Below, in pieces: positions 11,345-24,190 of a DNA stretch of 64,000 bases (position 1 is its first letter; each line of letters opens with the position of its first letter). The DNA comes from Arctopsyche grandis (Eukaryota; Arthropoda; Insecta; Trichoptera; Hydropsychidae): NCBI RefSeq assembly GCF_051622035.1, contig NC_135367.1, positions 7,972,501-8,036,500 of the forward strand, given 5' to 3'. A program made the translations under genes and the position numbers. Below the pieces are notes generated by a model. The model saw only the letters and a list, made by a program, of their open reading frames with translations, did no database searches and was not told the origin of the DNA.

Positions 11345-11797
11345 ACCAGCAGCGTGGTCTTGTGGTGAATGTTGAATTATTTCGTACTTGATGTTACGAG
11401 TTCGATTCCCCGCTTAGTCTCGCTGTCGGCCAGACCTTGATTTGTCTAGGTCGATCGTTTATTATCAGAATTTGCCAATTTTTCTGATTTTCATTTAAAC
11501 GATTCCTGTAAAATTGACGTTTCCTTCCCAATTTTCTGTTGCGAACCTTTAGTTATTGTTATATCTTAGGTTTTGCCATATTGCTCACCATAGATGTATT
11601 TGTGGTTGTTTATCGAATATAAAATTCGTATTGTTACATGAAAGTTATCCATCGTTATTTATCGTATTAATACGATGTTGACTGACCATAGATGTCAGAT
11701 ATTGTATCTATGTAATAATTATGTGGACCAGGAAGGCGCATTTGGGGTTTACCTGTTTAGCCTTCCTGGCATATTTGTAAAATAAATAAAATAAATA
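11345..11797 (+). mobile_element. Near full-length tRNA-headed SINE, head type 1, with hairpin tail
   Basis: Starts ACCAGCAGCGTGGTCTTGTG with B box GAGTTCGATTCCCCG. The body runs through CTAGGTCGATCGTTTATT and ATTTAAACGATTCCTGTAAA. The tail has inverted arms CCAGGAAGGCGC and AGCCTTCCTGG around TTTGGGGTTTACCTG, followed by AAATAAATAAAATAAAT. It is the most complete head-1 copy in the window. Confidence 0.75.
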
Positions 11798-11799
11798 CA

Positions 11800-12560
11800 T
11801 TTCGCGGCTACCGCTATTATAATACGTCCCCAAATAAATAGTCGTAGTTCTACGCAAACGTTACATCACATCCAACACATTACAAATATATGTACATATA
11901 CATATATAGTAAAATCGTTCGTTCCGCCCAAAAACATCATCTCGAATTTGCATATTGTATAAATGAGAATTTTTCCGATGTGAACGAACGTCCGAAGGGC
12001 AAACGTGGGTGGGGGTGTATTAGCTGTCTGAAATTTGCAATGGATGTCACGTACCCCATCTGGGGGTGCGTCCACGACGGGTTCTAACCCAATTTGCTCT
12101 ACTGTATATATAATTCACGGTTTGTTTGAGAATTAAAGCGGACGAGCGCATAGTTCGCGCGTCCCTACTGCGCACGTGTGATCCGAATTCCTGAAACATG
12201 ATCAATTGCATCGCAATGGATAACGCCTAGCGATCTGCACGAGCCATGTCGCGAATAAAGGAACAAACTTAGATAGAGATCAACCCATCAACATATTAAG
12301 TAAAGATGAAAAGAAATTCAGTAGGAAGTCAAGGATGATTTTATTTATAAGGCTTTATATACAGAGAAATGTTATGATAATAGAAACGCCTTTACGAATA
12401 AATACATTGTTTCAATATTACGCGGCACGTTTCCATAACTACGCTAAATCGCATGGAATACAATCAGGGTCATCACATATTCACTACAGAAATTTAAGTT
12501 TTATTTTGATATAGATTAATTTACAATTTGAGTATATGGTGGTGGTTTCTTTTCTCAGTT
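11800..12560. other. Single-copy island followed by AT-rich spacer
   Basis: 11830-12260 is richer in GC, with short open frames (65-69 codons) on both strands that match nothing I know. 12260-12560 is AT-rich without features. Confidence 0.35.
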
Positions 12561-12563
12561 GGT

Positions 12564-12565
<2 letters not shown>

Positions 12566-12628
<63 letters not shown>

Positions 12629-12640
12629 TATATATATATT
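12566..12640. repeat. (AT)n tract at the 5' side of the RTE element
   Basis: AT dinucleotides interrupted once by AA near 12625. It directly abuts the presumed 5' end of the LINE. Confidence 0.9.
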
Positions 12641-15600
12641 TCGTGTCATGCGGGGAAGACGTGCTTCTGCGTTCTTCCCGCTATTACTCGCTTAAACCCG
12701 GCTATTGCACGAAATTTAATCTAAAAATTTAACCATCTAATCACTTATTTTACTAATTGCATCCTAGTATAATTTAAGTGTAAAAATAAACAGACGATCG
12801 GCCGTTAACAGCGTTTTTAATATCAGTGATTGCGAAAAATTTTGTGTTAATTTTGTGTCAGTTACAAAAGCGTATACGAACGAGATACATCTCCCTACCT
12901 GAATACAAAAAAAATAAGGGTCCCTGCTCGCCAGTCAAAATTCGGTCCCACAGAAGCAATAAATCTTCCACATAATTGCTTTCAGACAAAAATTTTTAAC
13001 GAACTTTACTTAATAGAATAATAGCAAACAGAAACGGTGTTTCCCAACTGTCTAATAGTTCTTTTTCATATTTAATTTATATTAAAGTAATTCGTGTAAT
13101 TTTATATTCTTTACTAAATTTATTATTAAAATATTAAATTGCAAACCGCACTCACATATATAAATCCGTTGTCTCCAAAGAGGCGTCTCACGATAAAGAT
13201 CTGTAAAAAAGTAGTATAACAATTGCTAATCTATTATTATCATAACTAACTACTTTCACTTACAAAGTAACCCTGTTAAATGGCATGTAATAACTCATAA
13301 GTGATCCAAGTGATACCTAGGATGACTATCTGTCAAAGCTGACCACAGAGAAGAGTCTATGGCGGTAAGAACTCACTCCTTGAATGGAAATCTCTCTCAA
13401 GTACCGCCTTTTTCTCAACACATCTTGGATAAATGCGAGAAAAATAATATCCAAACCTCCAACAAGGTAAGAGTGACGATGGATGATAGCTTAGCTAATA
13501 GAAACCTGTATTTAGCCACGTACAATGTAAGAACGTTATCGAGTGAAGGAAGTGTGCTTGCATTAGAGAATGAATTAGAAAATATCAAATGGGATATAAT
13601 AGGACTTAGTGAAGTAAGACGAAAACAGCAAAACCAAATAATCCTAAAAAGTGGTAACTGTCTCTACTGGAGAGGGCTACCAAATGGTAGAATAGGAGGA
13701 GTAGGGTTTCTTATCAATAAGAGAATAGAAAGAAATATTATAGAAATAAGCGACATATCGGAACGTATATGCTATATAGTATTAAGAATCTCGAGCAGGT
13801 ACACTTGTCAAATCTTCCAAGTGTACGCCCCCACATCTAGCCACCCAGACGAGGAAATAGAAGACTTCTACGAAAAAATACAGGACGCATACGATAATAG
13901 CCGTCACCACTTTAAAATAATCATGGGCGACTTTAACGCAAAAATAGGACAAAAGGCAAATACTGAAAGAGCAGTAGGCAATTTTGGTACCGGCCAAAGA
14001 AACGACAGAGGCGATCGCCTCATAGAATTCGCAGAACACAACAGGCTCTTTATCACTAATTCATTTTTCAGGAAAAACACCAACAATAAGTGGACTTGGG
14101 AGAGTCCTAAAGGAGACAGAAACGAGATCGATTTCATCCTAACAAATGCCCTGCACTCCGTTAAAGACGTTAGTGTTTTAAGTAAAGTAGATATAGGTAG
14201 CGATCACAGATTAGTCCGTGCCAAGATGGCCATTAATATAAATTGCGAACGTAGGAAATTAATAAAAGGATGCAGTAACTCTCCAGATTTCGCTCAACTA
14301 AGGTCTAGGAAAAAGGAATTCGAACTCGAACTTGGAAATCGATACGGGAAATTAAACCCAGAAGCAGACATCGAGGAATTGAACACTGTAATTAGTTCGG
14401 TTCTAACCTCAACAGGTAAGAAATTAGGTGGATTCAGGAAACAGATTAAATTAAGCAAAATTTCAGCGGAAACAAAAAACCTAATTAAGCATAAAAGGAA
14501 TTTAGATAGGGATAATAATAAGCAAGAATACAATCTAGTAAATAAGGAAATTAAAAAGAGAATAGTCAGGGATGTCAGGGATTTTAACAGCAAGCTAATA
14601 GAAAATACCATTAAGAATAACCGTAGCCTGAAAAAGTGCAAACAGGATCTTTTCTTAGGCAAAAACCAAATGATCGCAATCAGATCAGAGAGCGGAGTAA
14701 TAATTAGGAATAGAGAAGAAATCATAGACAGAGTTTACACGTTCTATGCAAAACTAAACGAGAACGACAACGGCCAATTCCCCGCTCTGGAATCGACACA
14801 CGGCCAAAGGGTTCCTGCAGTATTGCCTAGCGAAGTAGAGGCCGCGCTAAAAACTGCAAAGAACGGTAAATCCCCAGGGGAAGATAATATTCCCATTGAC
14901 TTACTAAAATGTGGCGGCCCCCCCCTAATTAATATCTTAGCTAGGCTTTTCAGCAAATGCATCCAGAACCAAGCTATACCAGAAGGATGGAATAACGCAA
15001 CTATCATTTTAATACACAAAAAAGGCGACAAAAGCGATATCAAGAACTACCGACCCATTAGTCTACTTTCAGCGGTCTACAAGCTCTTCACGAAGGTTAT
15101 TACAGAAAGGCTGAAGAATATCCTCGACGAGAACCAACCTATAGAGCAGGCAGGGTTTAGGGCAAATTTCAGCACAATGGACCACCTCCAAGTAGTTGGC
15201 GAACTAATCGAGCGCGCCAACGAATATCAACGGCCATTGTGCCTAGGTTTCGTCGATTATGAGAAAGCCTTCGATACAGTTAGTCATAATGCAGTACTTA
15301 ACGCTCTAAAAACACAGGGAGTGCCGGAACCCTATGTGGGACTGTTAGCTGCAATATATAAGAATGCCACAGCTTCGGTTAAAAATTTTTCAGGTACAGA
15401 TAGATTTAGCATAGGAAAAGGAGTAAGACAAGGAGATACAATCTCGCCCAAGTTATTCAATGCGGTGCTTGAGGGAGTTTTCAGGAAATTGGATTGGGAT
15501 ACAGCCGGAGTAAGCATCAATGGTCGCTTTTTGAGTCACCTTCGGTTCGCAGACGATATAGTTTTAGTAGCTCGTGATTCAGCTGACCTACTTATCAGAC

Positions 15601-16331
15601 TAACACAGCTGGACAGGGAAAGTAGAAAAGTAGGATTAAAAATTAACGTAGATAAGACTAAACTAATGTTCAATAGTTATTGCATGCCTGATAGCATCCC
15701 CTTAGATGATAAACCAGTAGAAGTAGTAAATAATTATTTATATTTAGGTCAAATAATTGACATGTCTGGTAGTAAAAATGAAGAGATAAAGAGACGTATG
15801 AAATTAGGGTGGAGTGCATTTGGACGGATGAATGCTGTTTTTAAATCAAAAATGCCACTCTGCCTGAAGAAAAGGATCTTTGATCAATGCGTTTTGCCAG
15901 TGATGACGTATGGATGTGAAACTTGGACACTGAACGCCAAGATGCAAAATAAAATCCAATGCACTCAAAGAAGTATGGAACGCTGTATGCTTGGCATAAC
16001 GAGGAAAGACAGGAAGCGGAACACGTGGGTGAGAAATATGACAAGGGTAGTGGACATAGTGGATAGAGTGAAGAGATTGAAATGGCAATGGGCGGGTCAC
16101 GTTGCTAGGAGGATGGACGAAAGGTGGACAAAAGAAGTGCTTGAATGGTACCCGAGAGAAGGCAAAAGAGTAAAAGGAAGACCGCAAGGAAGATGGGTGA
16201 ACGAAATTAGGAAAATGTGCGGAATGAGATGGATGAGTGTTGCGCAAAACAGAGACGAGTGGAAGCGTGTTGGAGAGGCCTTCATCCAGCAGTGGATGGC
16301 GAATGGCTGTAAATGATGATGATGATGATGA
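12641..16331 (+). mobile_element. Apparently full-length RTE-type non-LTR retrotransposon
   Basis: About 3.7 kb between two (AT)n tracts. The proposed 5' untranslated region (12641-13358) opens with GC-rich inverted segments, GGGGAAGACGTGC and GTTCTTCCCG. The single long frame follows at 13359. The 3' end is extremely short: the stop codon is itself part of a (GAT)n tail running into (AT)n. Short 3' ends made of trinucleotide repeats are known for RTE elements. Two 5'-truncated relatives occur at 3048 (+) and 62770 (-). The exact 5' end is inferred from the repeat junction. No target-site duplication can be told from AT repeats. Confidence 0.8.
13359..16316 (+). CDS. RTE-type retrotransposon polyprotein: AP-like endonuclease and reverse transcriptase
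   Basis: An uninterrupted 985-codon frame. An exonuclease-endonuclease-phosphatase (APE-like) domain spans about residues 48-290: [35 protein letters not shown] near 188, IDFILTNA, and [11 protein letters not shown] near 280. The reverse transcriptase spans about 495-800: [60 protein letters not shown] near 630, and the FADD active site near 730. The C-terminus has the W-GHVARR, GRPQGRW and W-EAF pattern typical of RTE-like proteins often mislabelled craniofacial development protein 2. All catalytic motifs look intact, so the copy could be active. A second in-frame ATG lies just before the endonuclease ([10 protein letters not shown]). The function is target-primed reverse transcription. Confidence 0.93.
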   Translation: MAVRTHSLNGNLSQVPPFSQHILDKCEKNNIQTSNKVRVTMDDSLANRNLYLATYNVRTLSSEGSVLALENELENIKWDIIGLSEVRRKQQNQIILKSGNCLYWRGLPNGRIGGVGFLINKRIERNIIEISDISERICYIVLRISSRYTCQIFQVYAPTSSHPDEEIEDFYEKIQDAYDNSRHHFKIIMGDFNAKIGQKANTERAVGNFGTGQRNDRGDRLIEFAEHNRLFITNSFFRKNTNNKWTWESPKGDRNEIDFILTNALHSVKDVSVLSKVDIGSDHRLVRAKMAININCERRKLIKGCSNSPDFAQLRSRKKEFELELGNRYGKLNPEADIEELNTVISSVLTSTGKKLGGFRKQIKLSKISAETKNLIKHKRNLDRDNNKQEYNLVNKEIKKRIVRDVRDFNSKLIENTIKNNRSLKKCKQDLFLGKNQMIAIRSESGVIIRNREEIIDRVYTFYAKLNENDNGQFPALESTHGQRVPAVLPSEVEAALKTAKNGKSPGEDNIPIDLLKCGGPPLINILARLFSKCIQNQAIPEGWNNATIILIHKKGDKSDIKNYRPISLLSAVYKLFTKVITERLKNILDENQPIEQAGFRANFSTMDHLQVVGELIERANEYQRPLCLGFVDYEKAFDTVSHNAVLNALKTQGVPEPYVGLLAAIYKNATASVKNFSGTDRFSIGKGVRQGDTISPKLFNAVLEGVFRKLDWDTAGVSINGRFLSHLRFADDIVLVARDSADLLIRLTQLDRESRKVGLKINVDKTKLMFNSYCMPDSIPLDDKPVEVVNNYLYLGQIIDMSGSKNEEIKRRMKLGWSAFGRMNAVFKSKMPLCLKKRIFDQCVLPVMTYGCETWTLNAKMQNKIQCTQRSMERCMLGITRKDRKRNTWVRNMTRVVDIVDRVKRLKWQWAGHVARRMDERWTKEVLEWYPREGKRVKGRPQGRWVNEIRKMCGMRWMSVAQNRDEWKRVGEAFIQQWMANGCK

Positions 16332-16512
<181 letters not shown>

Positions 16513-16569
16513 GTATGTAATAATACACAATTATTACATACGTACACATGTACATCGAAACAATACATG

Positions 16570-16885
16570 ACATCTATGGTCAGATATTACAAACATAATA
16601 CGATAAATAACATTTTTCATGTAACAATACGAATTTTTACATTCAATAAACAACCACAGAGACATCTATGGTGAGAAATCTGACCAAACCTGAGATATAG
16701 CAATAACTCAAGATTGCAACAGAAAATTAGGAAGGAAAGGTCAATTTGACAGGAACCGTTTCAATGAAAATCAGAAAAATTGGCAAATTCTGATAAGAAA
16801 CCATCGACTTCGACAAACCCAGGTCTGGCCAACAACGAGACTCTTAGCGGGAATCGATTCCGTGACATTAGTATTTCACAACTGT
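16570..16885 (-). mobile_element. tRNA-headed SINE, head type 1
   Basis: Read on the minus strand it gives head remnants (GGAATCGATTCCCGCTAAG), CTGTTGGCCAGACC-like and TTGAAACGGTTCCTGTCAAA blocks, then CACCATAGATGTC and a tail region. It directly follows the (AT)n tract. Confidence 0.65.
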
Positions 16886-17033
16886 TACTCGCATCAATAT
16901 TTTTGCGAGAAGGACTACAGATTGCGATATTTTAAGTTATCAATGGAATATTTGCAACTCTGGGCGATGTTGATGACGATGTAATGTCGGAATAAGTAGG
17001 AAAGCTTTTCATCCAAACCCAAAAAAATGTATG

Positions 17034-17300
17034 TGCAGCAGATTAGACTAGTGGTTAGAATATAATGCTTTGAACAAAGTGGTCACGGGTTCATATCTCA
17101 CTAGTTTATGCTGGTGAGACCTTGGATTTGTGACTCCAGGTCGATCGTTTCCTATCCAAGTTTGCTTATTTATCTGATTTTCATTGAAACGGTTCCGACA
17201 AATTGGCAACCTTACCCATTTTTTCGCAAATCTCGAGTTTTCAGCCATCTCGGATTTCGCTGAATTGTGTAAAATGCTGCTAATTTACAAATTTAACCGT
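17034..17300 (+). mobile_element. tRNA-headed SINE, head type 1, tail missing
   Basis: The head GACTAGTGGTTAGAATATAA and B-box-like GGGTTCATATCTCACTAG lead into CTTGGATTTGTGACTCCAGG and TTGAAACGGTTCCGAC. It stops near 17300 without the hairpin tail. Confidence 0.7.
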
Positions 17301-17424
17301 AAATGTATTTCTGGATGTTAATTGATTTGTATTTCGGATTCTTACAAATCAATATGTTATTTCGGATGCTTACTTACATACATATATGAATATTTTTGCC
17401 TGAAATTCCTTATTACATTGATAT

Positions 17425-17633
17425 TGTTGCGTATTGGATGGGTGGAGGATCAAAATAAAAAGGCCAAAGTCGCTTCACACCATTTATTGGGTGATTAATG
17501 AGATCGACGCACTGCCAGTGCTCCGTCCAAAATCCCTTTGTATGGCCTAAGTACCTGCTTATAAAAGGCAGGTCGCTCAGTAGGTCGTTATATTCACGTA
17601 CCAGATATGCAGTACCACGGTTTCGCGCTGTCA
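17425..17633 (-). mobile_element. Solo-LTR-like repeat, copy 1
   Basis: On the minus strand it runs TGACAGCGCGAAACCG to ACCCATCCAATACGCAACA. It holds a TATA-like CTTTTATAAGCAGG and an AATAAA at the CCAATAAATGG block about 50 bp before its end. The same layout is seen at 45171-45418. TG...CA ends with TATA and poly(A) signals suggest an LTR, but no internal retroelement genes or clear target duplication are seen. Confidence 0.4.
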
Positions 17634-17699
17634 GTTCTGAGAACTCTAGCGGGAAGTGGCTGGGTGCCGTTACCAGCCACTAAGTCCATTTGGGGGGGT

Positions 17700-18115
17700 C
17701 TCCATTGTTAGCCGACAGCACTTAAGCCTTGAGATCATTCTCGAAAACCAATTTCTCGGCATATGCTACAATATTTTGGACTACGAAACGTGGAACGTGG
17801 ACGCTGTTAGTGGCATCCATGAACAGAATAGAGTCCTTTGAAATGTGGTGTTACCGGAGGATTCTAAAGATCTCGTGGAATGAGCATGTAAGAAACGAAA
17901 TAGTCCTCCAACTTCTTCATAAAAAGAGAGAACGTCTTGACACGGTGAAGCGCCGTAAGATACTTTGGCCACATTATTCGCGGCCCCAAATATCGCCTTC
18001 TACATACAAACAATCATAGAAAATCAGGTAAAATAGAAGGCAAACGGTGACTTGGGAGAGAGAAGCTCTCTTGGCTCCGGAACATCAGGTCATGTATGGG
18101 ACTCAGTCTCAGATC
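17700..18115 (+). pseudogene. Frameshifted C-terminal remnant of a non-LTR retrotransposon protein
   Basis: One frame gives LEIILENQFLGICYNILDYE and TWNVDA, the counterpart of the YGxETWTL region that follows the reverse transcriptase. A second frame continues with NRIESFEMWCYRRILKISWN, HVRNEIVLQLLHKKRERLDT and VKRRKILWPHY. LEAFEMWCYRR-KISW is a hallmark of the C-terminus of one group of insect endonuclease-reverse transcriptases. At least two frameshifts and 5' truncation make it dead. It is a different family from the intact element at 13359. Confidence 0.7.
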
Positions 18116-18249
18116 TGTTTCTACAGTTTATGATTGCTTTGATCTGTTTAAATTTTCTCCAGCATATTTACATTAAATTAGTTTTTGTATTAAAGTATGT
18201 TTAGTATTAACAAGCTGTAGATAAAATATTTTTTTTTGGAAAACAAGGC

Positions 18250-18740
18250 TTTATTACATGTATATCACTCTCTGTATGTTTGTCATCTTAATCTCGCCCA
18301 TATACAGTCCAAATGAGTGTGAATCTGGTTGTGAATATCCAACAACGTCTGTCTAGAGCGGTTCGTGCAACTTTTAGGGGTTGTTAAGCTGACGCCGAAG
18401 AAGTGGGTGTAGATGGGTGGGTGGGTGGGTGATGGCAAGTTGCAAGCCGACCTCGAGCAAGTGGCCCGTCGGCGGTAATGAAGAGTGAACAAACTTGCAT
18501 CGTTTAGAGGGAAACTGCATACGAACATGCTTTCCCCGGAGACAACGCTGTTATAAATTTCGCGGGTGGAACAATTTCGCTAAAGAGAAGCCGCCTATAT
18601 CACCTAAACAATTCAAAGCCACGAGCTAGTGGGTTTTCGTTGTAAAAAATTGATTAAGTTTCAGCACTGCGAACCTGTTTCATTGCATCACAAAAGGTAA
18701 CGGTCCCAGTTTCCATCAGTTTGAGTGCCGGAAATGAGCT
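18250..18740. other. Single-copy island
   Basis: GC-richer sequence including a GTGG(G)TG run near 18413-18432. It has an 81-codon minus-strand frame with no recognisable product. Confidence 0.35.
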
Positions 18741-18837
18741 TAATAAACGAAACTATTGCTAGTTCTAATAATGTTCACAAGCGCGTTCGTAGTTTTACAT
18801 ATGTACTTTTAATTAAAATCCCATGTGTAATTTTGAA

Positions 18838-19690
18838 CTTTTTACTTTATCTATGTACAATATCTATAACAATAGATGAAGTTTTGTGATCATGCGAAAA
18901 TTCGAACTCGAGATTTTGACTGATTCGAACTCGGAATCGATTACTGATCATGTTATCATGATCTAAAAAAAATGTGTGTTTGTATATTTTGGGGATTTTT
19001 TGAACACCGTTAGTCCTATCGAATTGAAACTTAGTATCATTTACTGAAATTCTTATTAATACGACGTAAATTTTTTTCAAATTTTTAAGTTGACCGGAAA
19101 TGGTACCTCCCCTTATAGGTGTCCTCTTTTTTTTAAGTTATTAAATTAAATTATCTGCCAAACCGCTAAATAAATAGGACTGAAATTTTTTTACATGTAA
19201 TAGAAATAATAATTTTTATGACTTTATATTTTTTAAATGCTTTTGTCTGAACCGGAAGTAGTACTTTTATTCTAGAGAATCGAGGTTTTTTATGTTTTTC
19301 TCAGAAACCTTTTGGTTTATTGAACTGAAATTTCTTATCGAGAAGTTTAATTTTAACACCAAATTATGTATAAAATTTGCTAAGCATCCGTCAACCGAAA
19401 GTTTACTCTTTTCGATTTTTCTTTTCTATTTTTTTCGACCCCTTAAACATGTGAGCTCTTTATGAAAAAATTCAAGTATATGTAATTATTGTATCAATGT
19501 GATGAGAATAAAAAAAAATCACTAAATTTAATAAACCGGAAGTGGGATTTTTCCTCTGAGAAAATTCAAAATTGTTGTGAAAAAACTAAAAATTTATATT
19601 TGTATTCTTTATGTACTAACTTACAGCTGAAATAGTATTTTTTTGAAAACAATATTTCATTATTTTATTTTGTCCTTTTAAATAATGAGA
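18838..19690 (+). repeat. Family C noncoding element, long copy
   Basis: It begins at TTTACTTTATCTATGTACAA, as expected for one family C end. It continues through CGAACTCGAGATTTTGACTG, TTTTGGGGATTTTTTGAAC and GACCGGAAATGGTACCTCC. It then has further spaced blocks carrying ACCGGAAGT (19250, 19537) or ACCGAAAGT (19393). The repeated blocks are roughly 140-160 bp apart, suggesting degenerate internal units. It is noncoding. Confidence 0.6.
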
Positions 19691-19929
19691 GGAACGGATC
19701 GAATCTGAAACGAAAGGCTTCAGCCTAGTGAGTCACATTGGTGACACCTATCGGTTGTTTTGGAAAGTTCAGCTTGACTTCTGGTATTTTCATGTGTTGA
19801 TGGCTCGCGATTAATACAACCTCTATTTTTCAGACGACCTTAATTTTTATTTTTAACAACCTCTATTTTTATTTTTGCAGACATCACTTTTTTATATTAG
19901 GAATAAATTTAAGCAATCAAAAATTTCAT

Positions 19930-20135
19930 TCAACCATCAACCGAATGTCTACTCTTCCAAATACCAAACGTTAGGCCAACGGATTTTTAACGAATGGATA
20001 TTAGGCCGACGGATATTTTTCCGAACGAAGATTCGACTGACGGAAATAAAGCCGAATTAAATTTAAAAATGTTTTTTTCCTGAATTGTAATCGTAAGTGA
20101 AACGTAAAGGAGGTATGTAAAAATAAATTGTTTTT
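19930..20135 (+). repeat. Foldback-type arm joined to family R
   Basis: AAACGTTAGGCCAACGGATT, ATTAGGCCGACGGAT and CTGACGGAAATAAAGCCG are degenerate units of the arms seen at 60620 and 61825. They are followed directly by the family R end (CCTGAATTGTAATCGTAAG, GGAGGTATGTAAAAA). Confidence 0.5.
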
Positions 20136-21070
20136 GAATAAAGACTTAAATTTGATGCCAAAATAATCGTAATGTAACATCAAATAATGATCGTGACTCA
20201 AACATAAAGTGAACTTTGTGTTAAAAACTCATATCATTTATGTTACATTAAACTGTTGCATAAGTAAATATTTGGTATGCATATTGTAAAATAGTATATC
20301 GTACAATCATTTTACGTATGCAAACTATTTTCAATCATGAAAAACAAATCACTGTAAATATTAAAAACGTATTCAGATATTTGTCGGGTGATAGTGTAGG
20401 AAAGGAATGAAATGGGCGAGTGCCAATTTTGGACGAAATTGTCTCAAAAATTAGCAGTTACTCTAGTTATAAAACTATTTTTAAGATCGCAAACAAAGTC
20501 GTTAAACATTAAATTTATCTACAAAATTTAATATAAAATGAAATATCGTTTGCTAAAATAATAATTAATCTCAATTTTCCAAAAATAAATTTTTATATAT
20601 ATGTACATATTTTCAACGCATCATTTTTTATTCTATTTACCTCACATACGAACCGTTCATTTCGATTCGTTTTTCATACCGGAAAAACATTTTTGGGGGA
20701 TCGCTGCAATATTATACAATATACATAGATTACGACATGAGAATTTTAGCAATAGTATGCTCCGACCGCGAAACGACGTGGAAACATATAAATTTTGCGG
20801 AATGTTCTGCGTCTGGCAACCCAGATATGAATTGTATGTTTAATTACCATTGAAAAAGTTGTAGCCTGCAACAAATTGCCCGAATTTTGAAATTCCAGTC
20901 ATACAAACGACACCGAATACATTTCATTCAGACCCCGTTTTTTTTGCACCATAGGCACAAATGCACTTTATCGATGGAGCATTAAAGAACGCTTCCACAA
21001 ATATACACTTTGGTAGGGAAATAAATTCCGATAGATATATTGTATTAATTAATAGGTCTATATAGGTATA
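20136..21070. other. Spacer with one GC-richer stretch
   Basis: 20620-21010 is mildly GC-rich with an 80-codon open frame of no known family. The rest is AT-rich. No supported gene. Confidence 0.35.
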
Positions 21071-21071
21071 T

Positions 21072-21490
21072 GCCAGCATTCAGGCTCGGTGGTTGCCTTT
21101 ATGTTTAGCACCGAGAGGTAACCGGGTTCGATCTCGTGCTAATCTTTAATACATGGATATTTTTGACAACGAATTCGATCGTTTCTAATCAGAATTTTGC
21201 AATTTATTTGATTTCATTGTTGAAACAGTTCCTCCATAAAATTGACAAAATTCATCCTACCCGCTGTCACAAATATCTGAATTTGATTTATGTACATACA
21301 ATATGTAAAAATGTATGGACAAGTCTAAATCCATAGATGTCTCTATGGATTAATTAATTATTAATTTTTTGTTCTTCAGCCTCTCAAAATACAGCGATTT
21401 GTGTAATAAAAATGTTGCAATGCTTATAATTAACTGTCTAGGAAGATGCATTGGGGTATATGTATATCTATGTAAAATAAATAAAATAAT
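21072..21490 (+). mobile_element. tRNA-headed SINE, head type 2
   Basis: The head is GCTCGGTGGTTGCCTTTATG, GCACCGAGAGGTAACC and B box GGTTCGATCTCGTGC. The body has TTGAAACAGTTCCTCCATAA and AGTCTAAATCCATAGATG. The tail starts TCTAGGAAGATGCATTGGG but lacks the second hairpin arm. Confidence 0.75.
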
Positions 21491-21830
21491 AATATGTATA
21501 AGAATGAAATGTAATGAGTTCGCATGTACATAAAGTTAGCGAACATCCGACGTAGTTGTCGTTTCTTTACTGTTCAAACTTAAATATTATTCAAGTTCGA
21601 CTGTATAAATTATACAAGACAAACTTACAGACTTGACTCAAAGTTCTATAAATCCATAAATAATTTCCGTGCATAGCATTTGACAAAAATGGTAGCGTTA
21701 TGTAATATAATTTTAATTTATAAACAGTCAAATCGTACCATCAAATCAAAATATTAAAATAAATCGTCATATCAAAATTAACGAATAATATAAGGAAGAC
21801 CAAGTTTCATTAATTTTAATTTATTTATTA
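21491..21830. other. AT-rich spacer
   Basis: No supported feature. The 3' part (GTCAAATCGTACCATC, AATTAACGAATAATAT) resembles the segment just after the SINE at 4837, so the SINE copies may share longer flanks. Confidence 0.35.
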
Positions 21831-22240
21831 ACCAGCAGCGTAGACTAGTGGTTAGCATATTATGCTTTCGAGTGGGTCATGGTTCGATTCCCACTAGTAG
21901 CTGTTGGCCAGACCTTGGTTTGTGACTACAGGTTGATCGTTTCCTATCAGACTTTGCCGATTTTTCTAATTTTCATTGAAACACTTCCTGTAAATGGGAA
22001 TCTCCTTTCTTATCTCTCTTGTAAATCTCAAGTTATTCAGCGGTATGAGGTTTGCCGATTTCTATAATAAAATTCTGCAAAAAATTCTCCATAGACGTCA
22101 CGTCACGGTGGATGATGTTTGTATGAATTCGCATTGTATGAAAATGCTTGTATTAATTGTGTTATTGTATTGCATCTGTATTAGCACACTCGTCGCTTTG
22201 GAGCGATCTGTAAAGGCGAGTTTACATGCTCGATTATTTA
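21831..22240 (+). mobile_element. tRNA-headed SINE, head type 1
   Basis: ACCAGCAGCGTAGACTAGTG, AGCATATTATGCTTTCGAG and B box GGTTCGATTCCCACTAG form a clear tRNA-derived head. The body and the GATCTGTAAAGGCGAGTTTA end match the copy at 4837. Confidence 0.78.
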
Positions 22241-22489
22241 TAAATTTAAAATTTATTTACAAATTTCGCCGAACGGAAATTGGCCGATTGTGTGTCGATA
22301 TTACTTGAAATTACTGAACAGATACATTATTCAAAAATCATATCGAATTTTGGGCAAAAAAAAATTTTAATTTCTTAAATTTATCAAAAATATTAAATTA
22401 ATAAACGATTCTTATTTTATCATTACCGAGTATCGTATTTTCTTATACATTAAGCCTGTTTTTAAAAGGCTATTAATGCTATGATTCAC

Positions 22490-22870
22490 TTCGCTAATGA
22501 TTCAGGCAAAATTCCTACATTGTTCTGATCGGTTTGAAACTTTGCCATTTTGCGCGGTTTGCTCACCGATAGAAATTTAAATCGATTCTGATAGTTCAAT
22601 GGTGAAAAATAATCGTAATAAACACGTCTGAGATTGCAAAATTTTTTGGAGATCTTGACGTTTAGTGATCAGTAGCCTTATATATTTAACTTTCCGCCAC
22701 CCATTTGTGTTGTCAGACTTTAATCGTTTAAACGCCTATAAATTATTTATCTTTTTCACGCTATATTTTATAAAATTTCATTATCTCACTACCTCTCATA
22801 TACATAAAAATATATATATGTTTCCTTTACTAATAGGCTATATGTATAATGAATGCTAAAATATTTAAAC
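22490..22870 (+). repeat. Family F repeat (uninterrupted copy)
   Basis: The blocks GAAACTTTGCCATTTTGCGC, AATAATCGTAATAAACACG and GACTTTAATCGTTTAAACGC, then CACGCTATATTTTATAAAAT, recur at 56560-56700 and 57690-58430. At the latter the TTTAAAC site is occupied by a MITE. Confidence 0.55.
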
Positions 22871-23555
22871 GCGTCACTCTGACAGTTCGGACTGGTTGCG
22901 TCTTTCTGGCGTGATTTTACCTATATATATATATTTGGTATAAATCTTCTATATAGTGTTATGTACCTCGCTTATTAATGTAGTTCCCACAATAATCAAA
23001 TTCACTTTCTCACATTCATATATGTACGTGAGTAACAAGTCAATTAAAATCCCTGTAAAGGGATAGTCAGATAAGACAGGAGTGCCGAAATTTTCCCAAC
23101 CCAAAAGATAAAAATCATTTATATAGATCACGATTAGATTACATAAGTTGGTCATCACCATCAAGACTCCGAGAGTGGTAGTCATTAATATCAACCCCGC
23201 AAGTGATGGTCAGTATAGCAGCAGAACAAAGTGAACCAAAGTTAATTAGTGAAACAAAGTTATACGTATCTCATTTTAAATTCATCATCGTTCCATAATT
23301 AAATCTGTAGTTTTCGAATATATTAATATATGTATACCAATAACATAAATGTAACGTTTTTATGATAATAAAGAAATCTTGGTTTATTAACCAAGTAATT
23401 TAAAAAATATATAAACTGCGTTTTGGAAAATGATAATAGGAAGAATCCATAAATATAACTGACACTACTTTCAGGTTCAACTGTATACAATATGTCAATG
23501 TGAAGTCGGACAGGCGTTATTTATTTTTCATTATCGTTTCGGTGTGTAACTCTAA
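22871..23555. other. AT-rich spacer
   Basis: No gene is supported. The 81-codon minus frame at 22949-23194 has no recognisable content. Confidence 0.4.
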
Positions 23556-23559
23556 TTCT

Positions 23560-24190
23560 AGAGACGTTTCTCTCGACCGAGACCAAACTTGAGGGGCGAA
23601 AGTGTGAAAAAAGATATATATGTATATAAAAGGGGAAAAGGAGAAAGTTCACACCGAGGAGAGAGAGACGTCGGACGTAAAAGTTTTCGCTTTCGAATTC
23701 GCGCCGAAAATTCGTCGTCCCTGTCCAAAGAAAAAGTGAAAGGTGAATGTGGGGGGCGGGAGTGTCTGGCCGTATTGAAATGTTAATTTAAAATTTCGGT
23801 AATTAATTAAAGTTGCCGAGAGTAATTTAATCGTCTTGTTTATTCTGCAACACCTCGAAGTTTGGCCGCCCTGAATTTTGATAGGGGGCAGGTGAGGGAA
23901 GCTGGGGCGGGTGGTTGCCATTGTTCGCTCTTTTCGGCTACAACACTCGGAAAATTAATTTCGCCAAACAAAACAATCGAAGATTGCTCCGCGGGCGCGA
24001 AAACAACAAAAACAAGCAGGAGTGGTGAGAGGGTGGCCCTCTGAGGAGCGACGACAACCCTCCAATAATAATAACATGACGCGGGTGTGCCGATAAATAA
24101 CGATTTCCAAGATGTTGTTCTCCCACAATGAATCGACTCGAGTTTTAATTTCAATTTTGCCTCATCTATGGTGTGCCCCGCTGCAATGTG
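23560..24190. other. GC-rich single-copy island
   Basis: It contains purine-rich GGGGAAAAGGAGAAAG and a CpG-rich stretch near 23680-24050, with several overlapping open frames (up to 104 codons) on both strands. None is recognisable. It could be a promoter, untranslated exon or conserved noncoding element. Confidence 0.4.

Noticed and set aside
13782-15043. Several antisense frames under the RTE gene
   Set aside because: Shadows of the long plus-strand coding frame.
21831-21905. tRNA gene candidate with A- and B-box motifs (likewise other SINE heads)
   Set aside because: Followed by a common repeat body and found in many dispersed copies, and it does not make a clean cloverleaf by eye. It is a SINE head.
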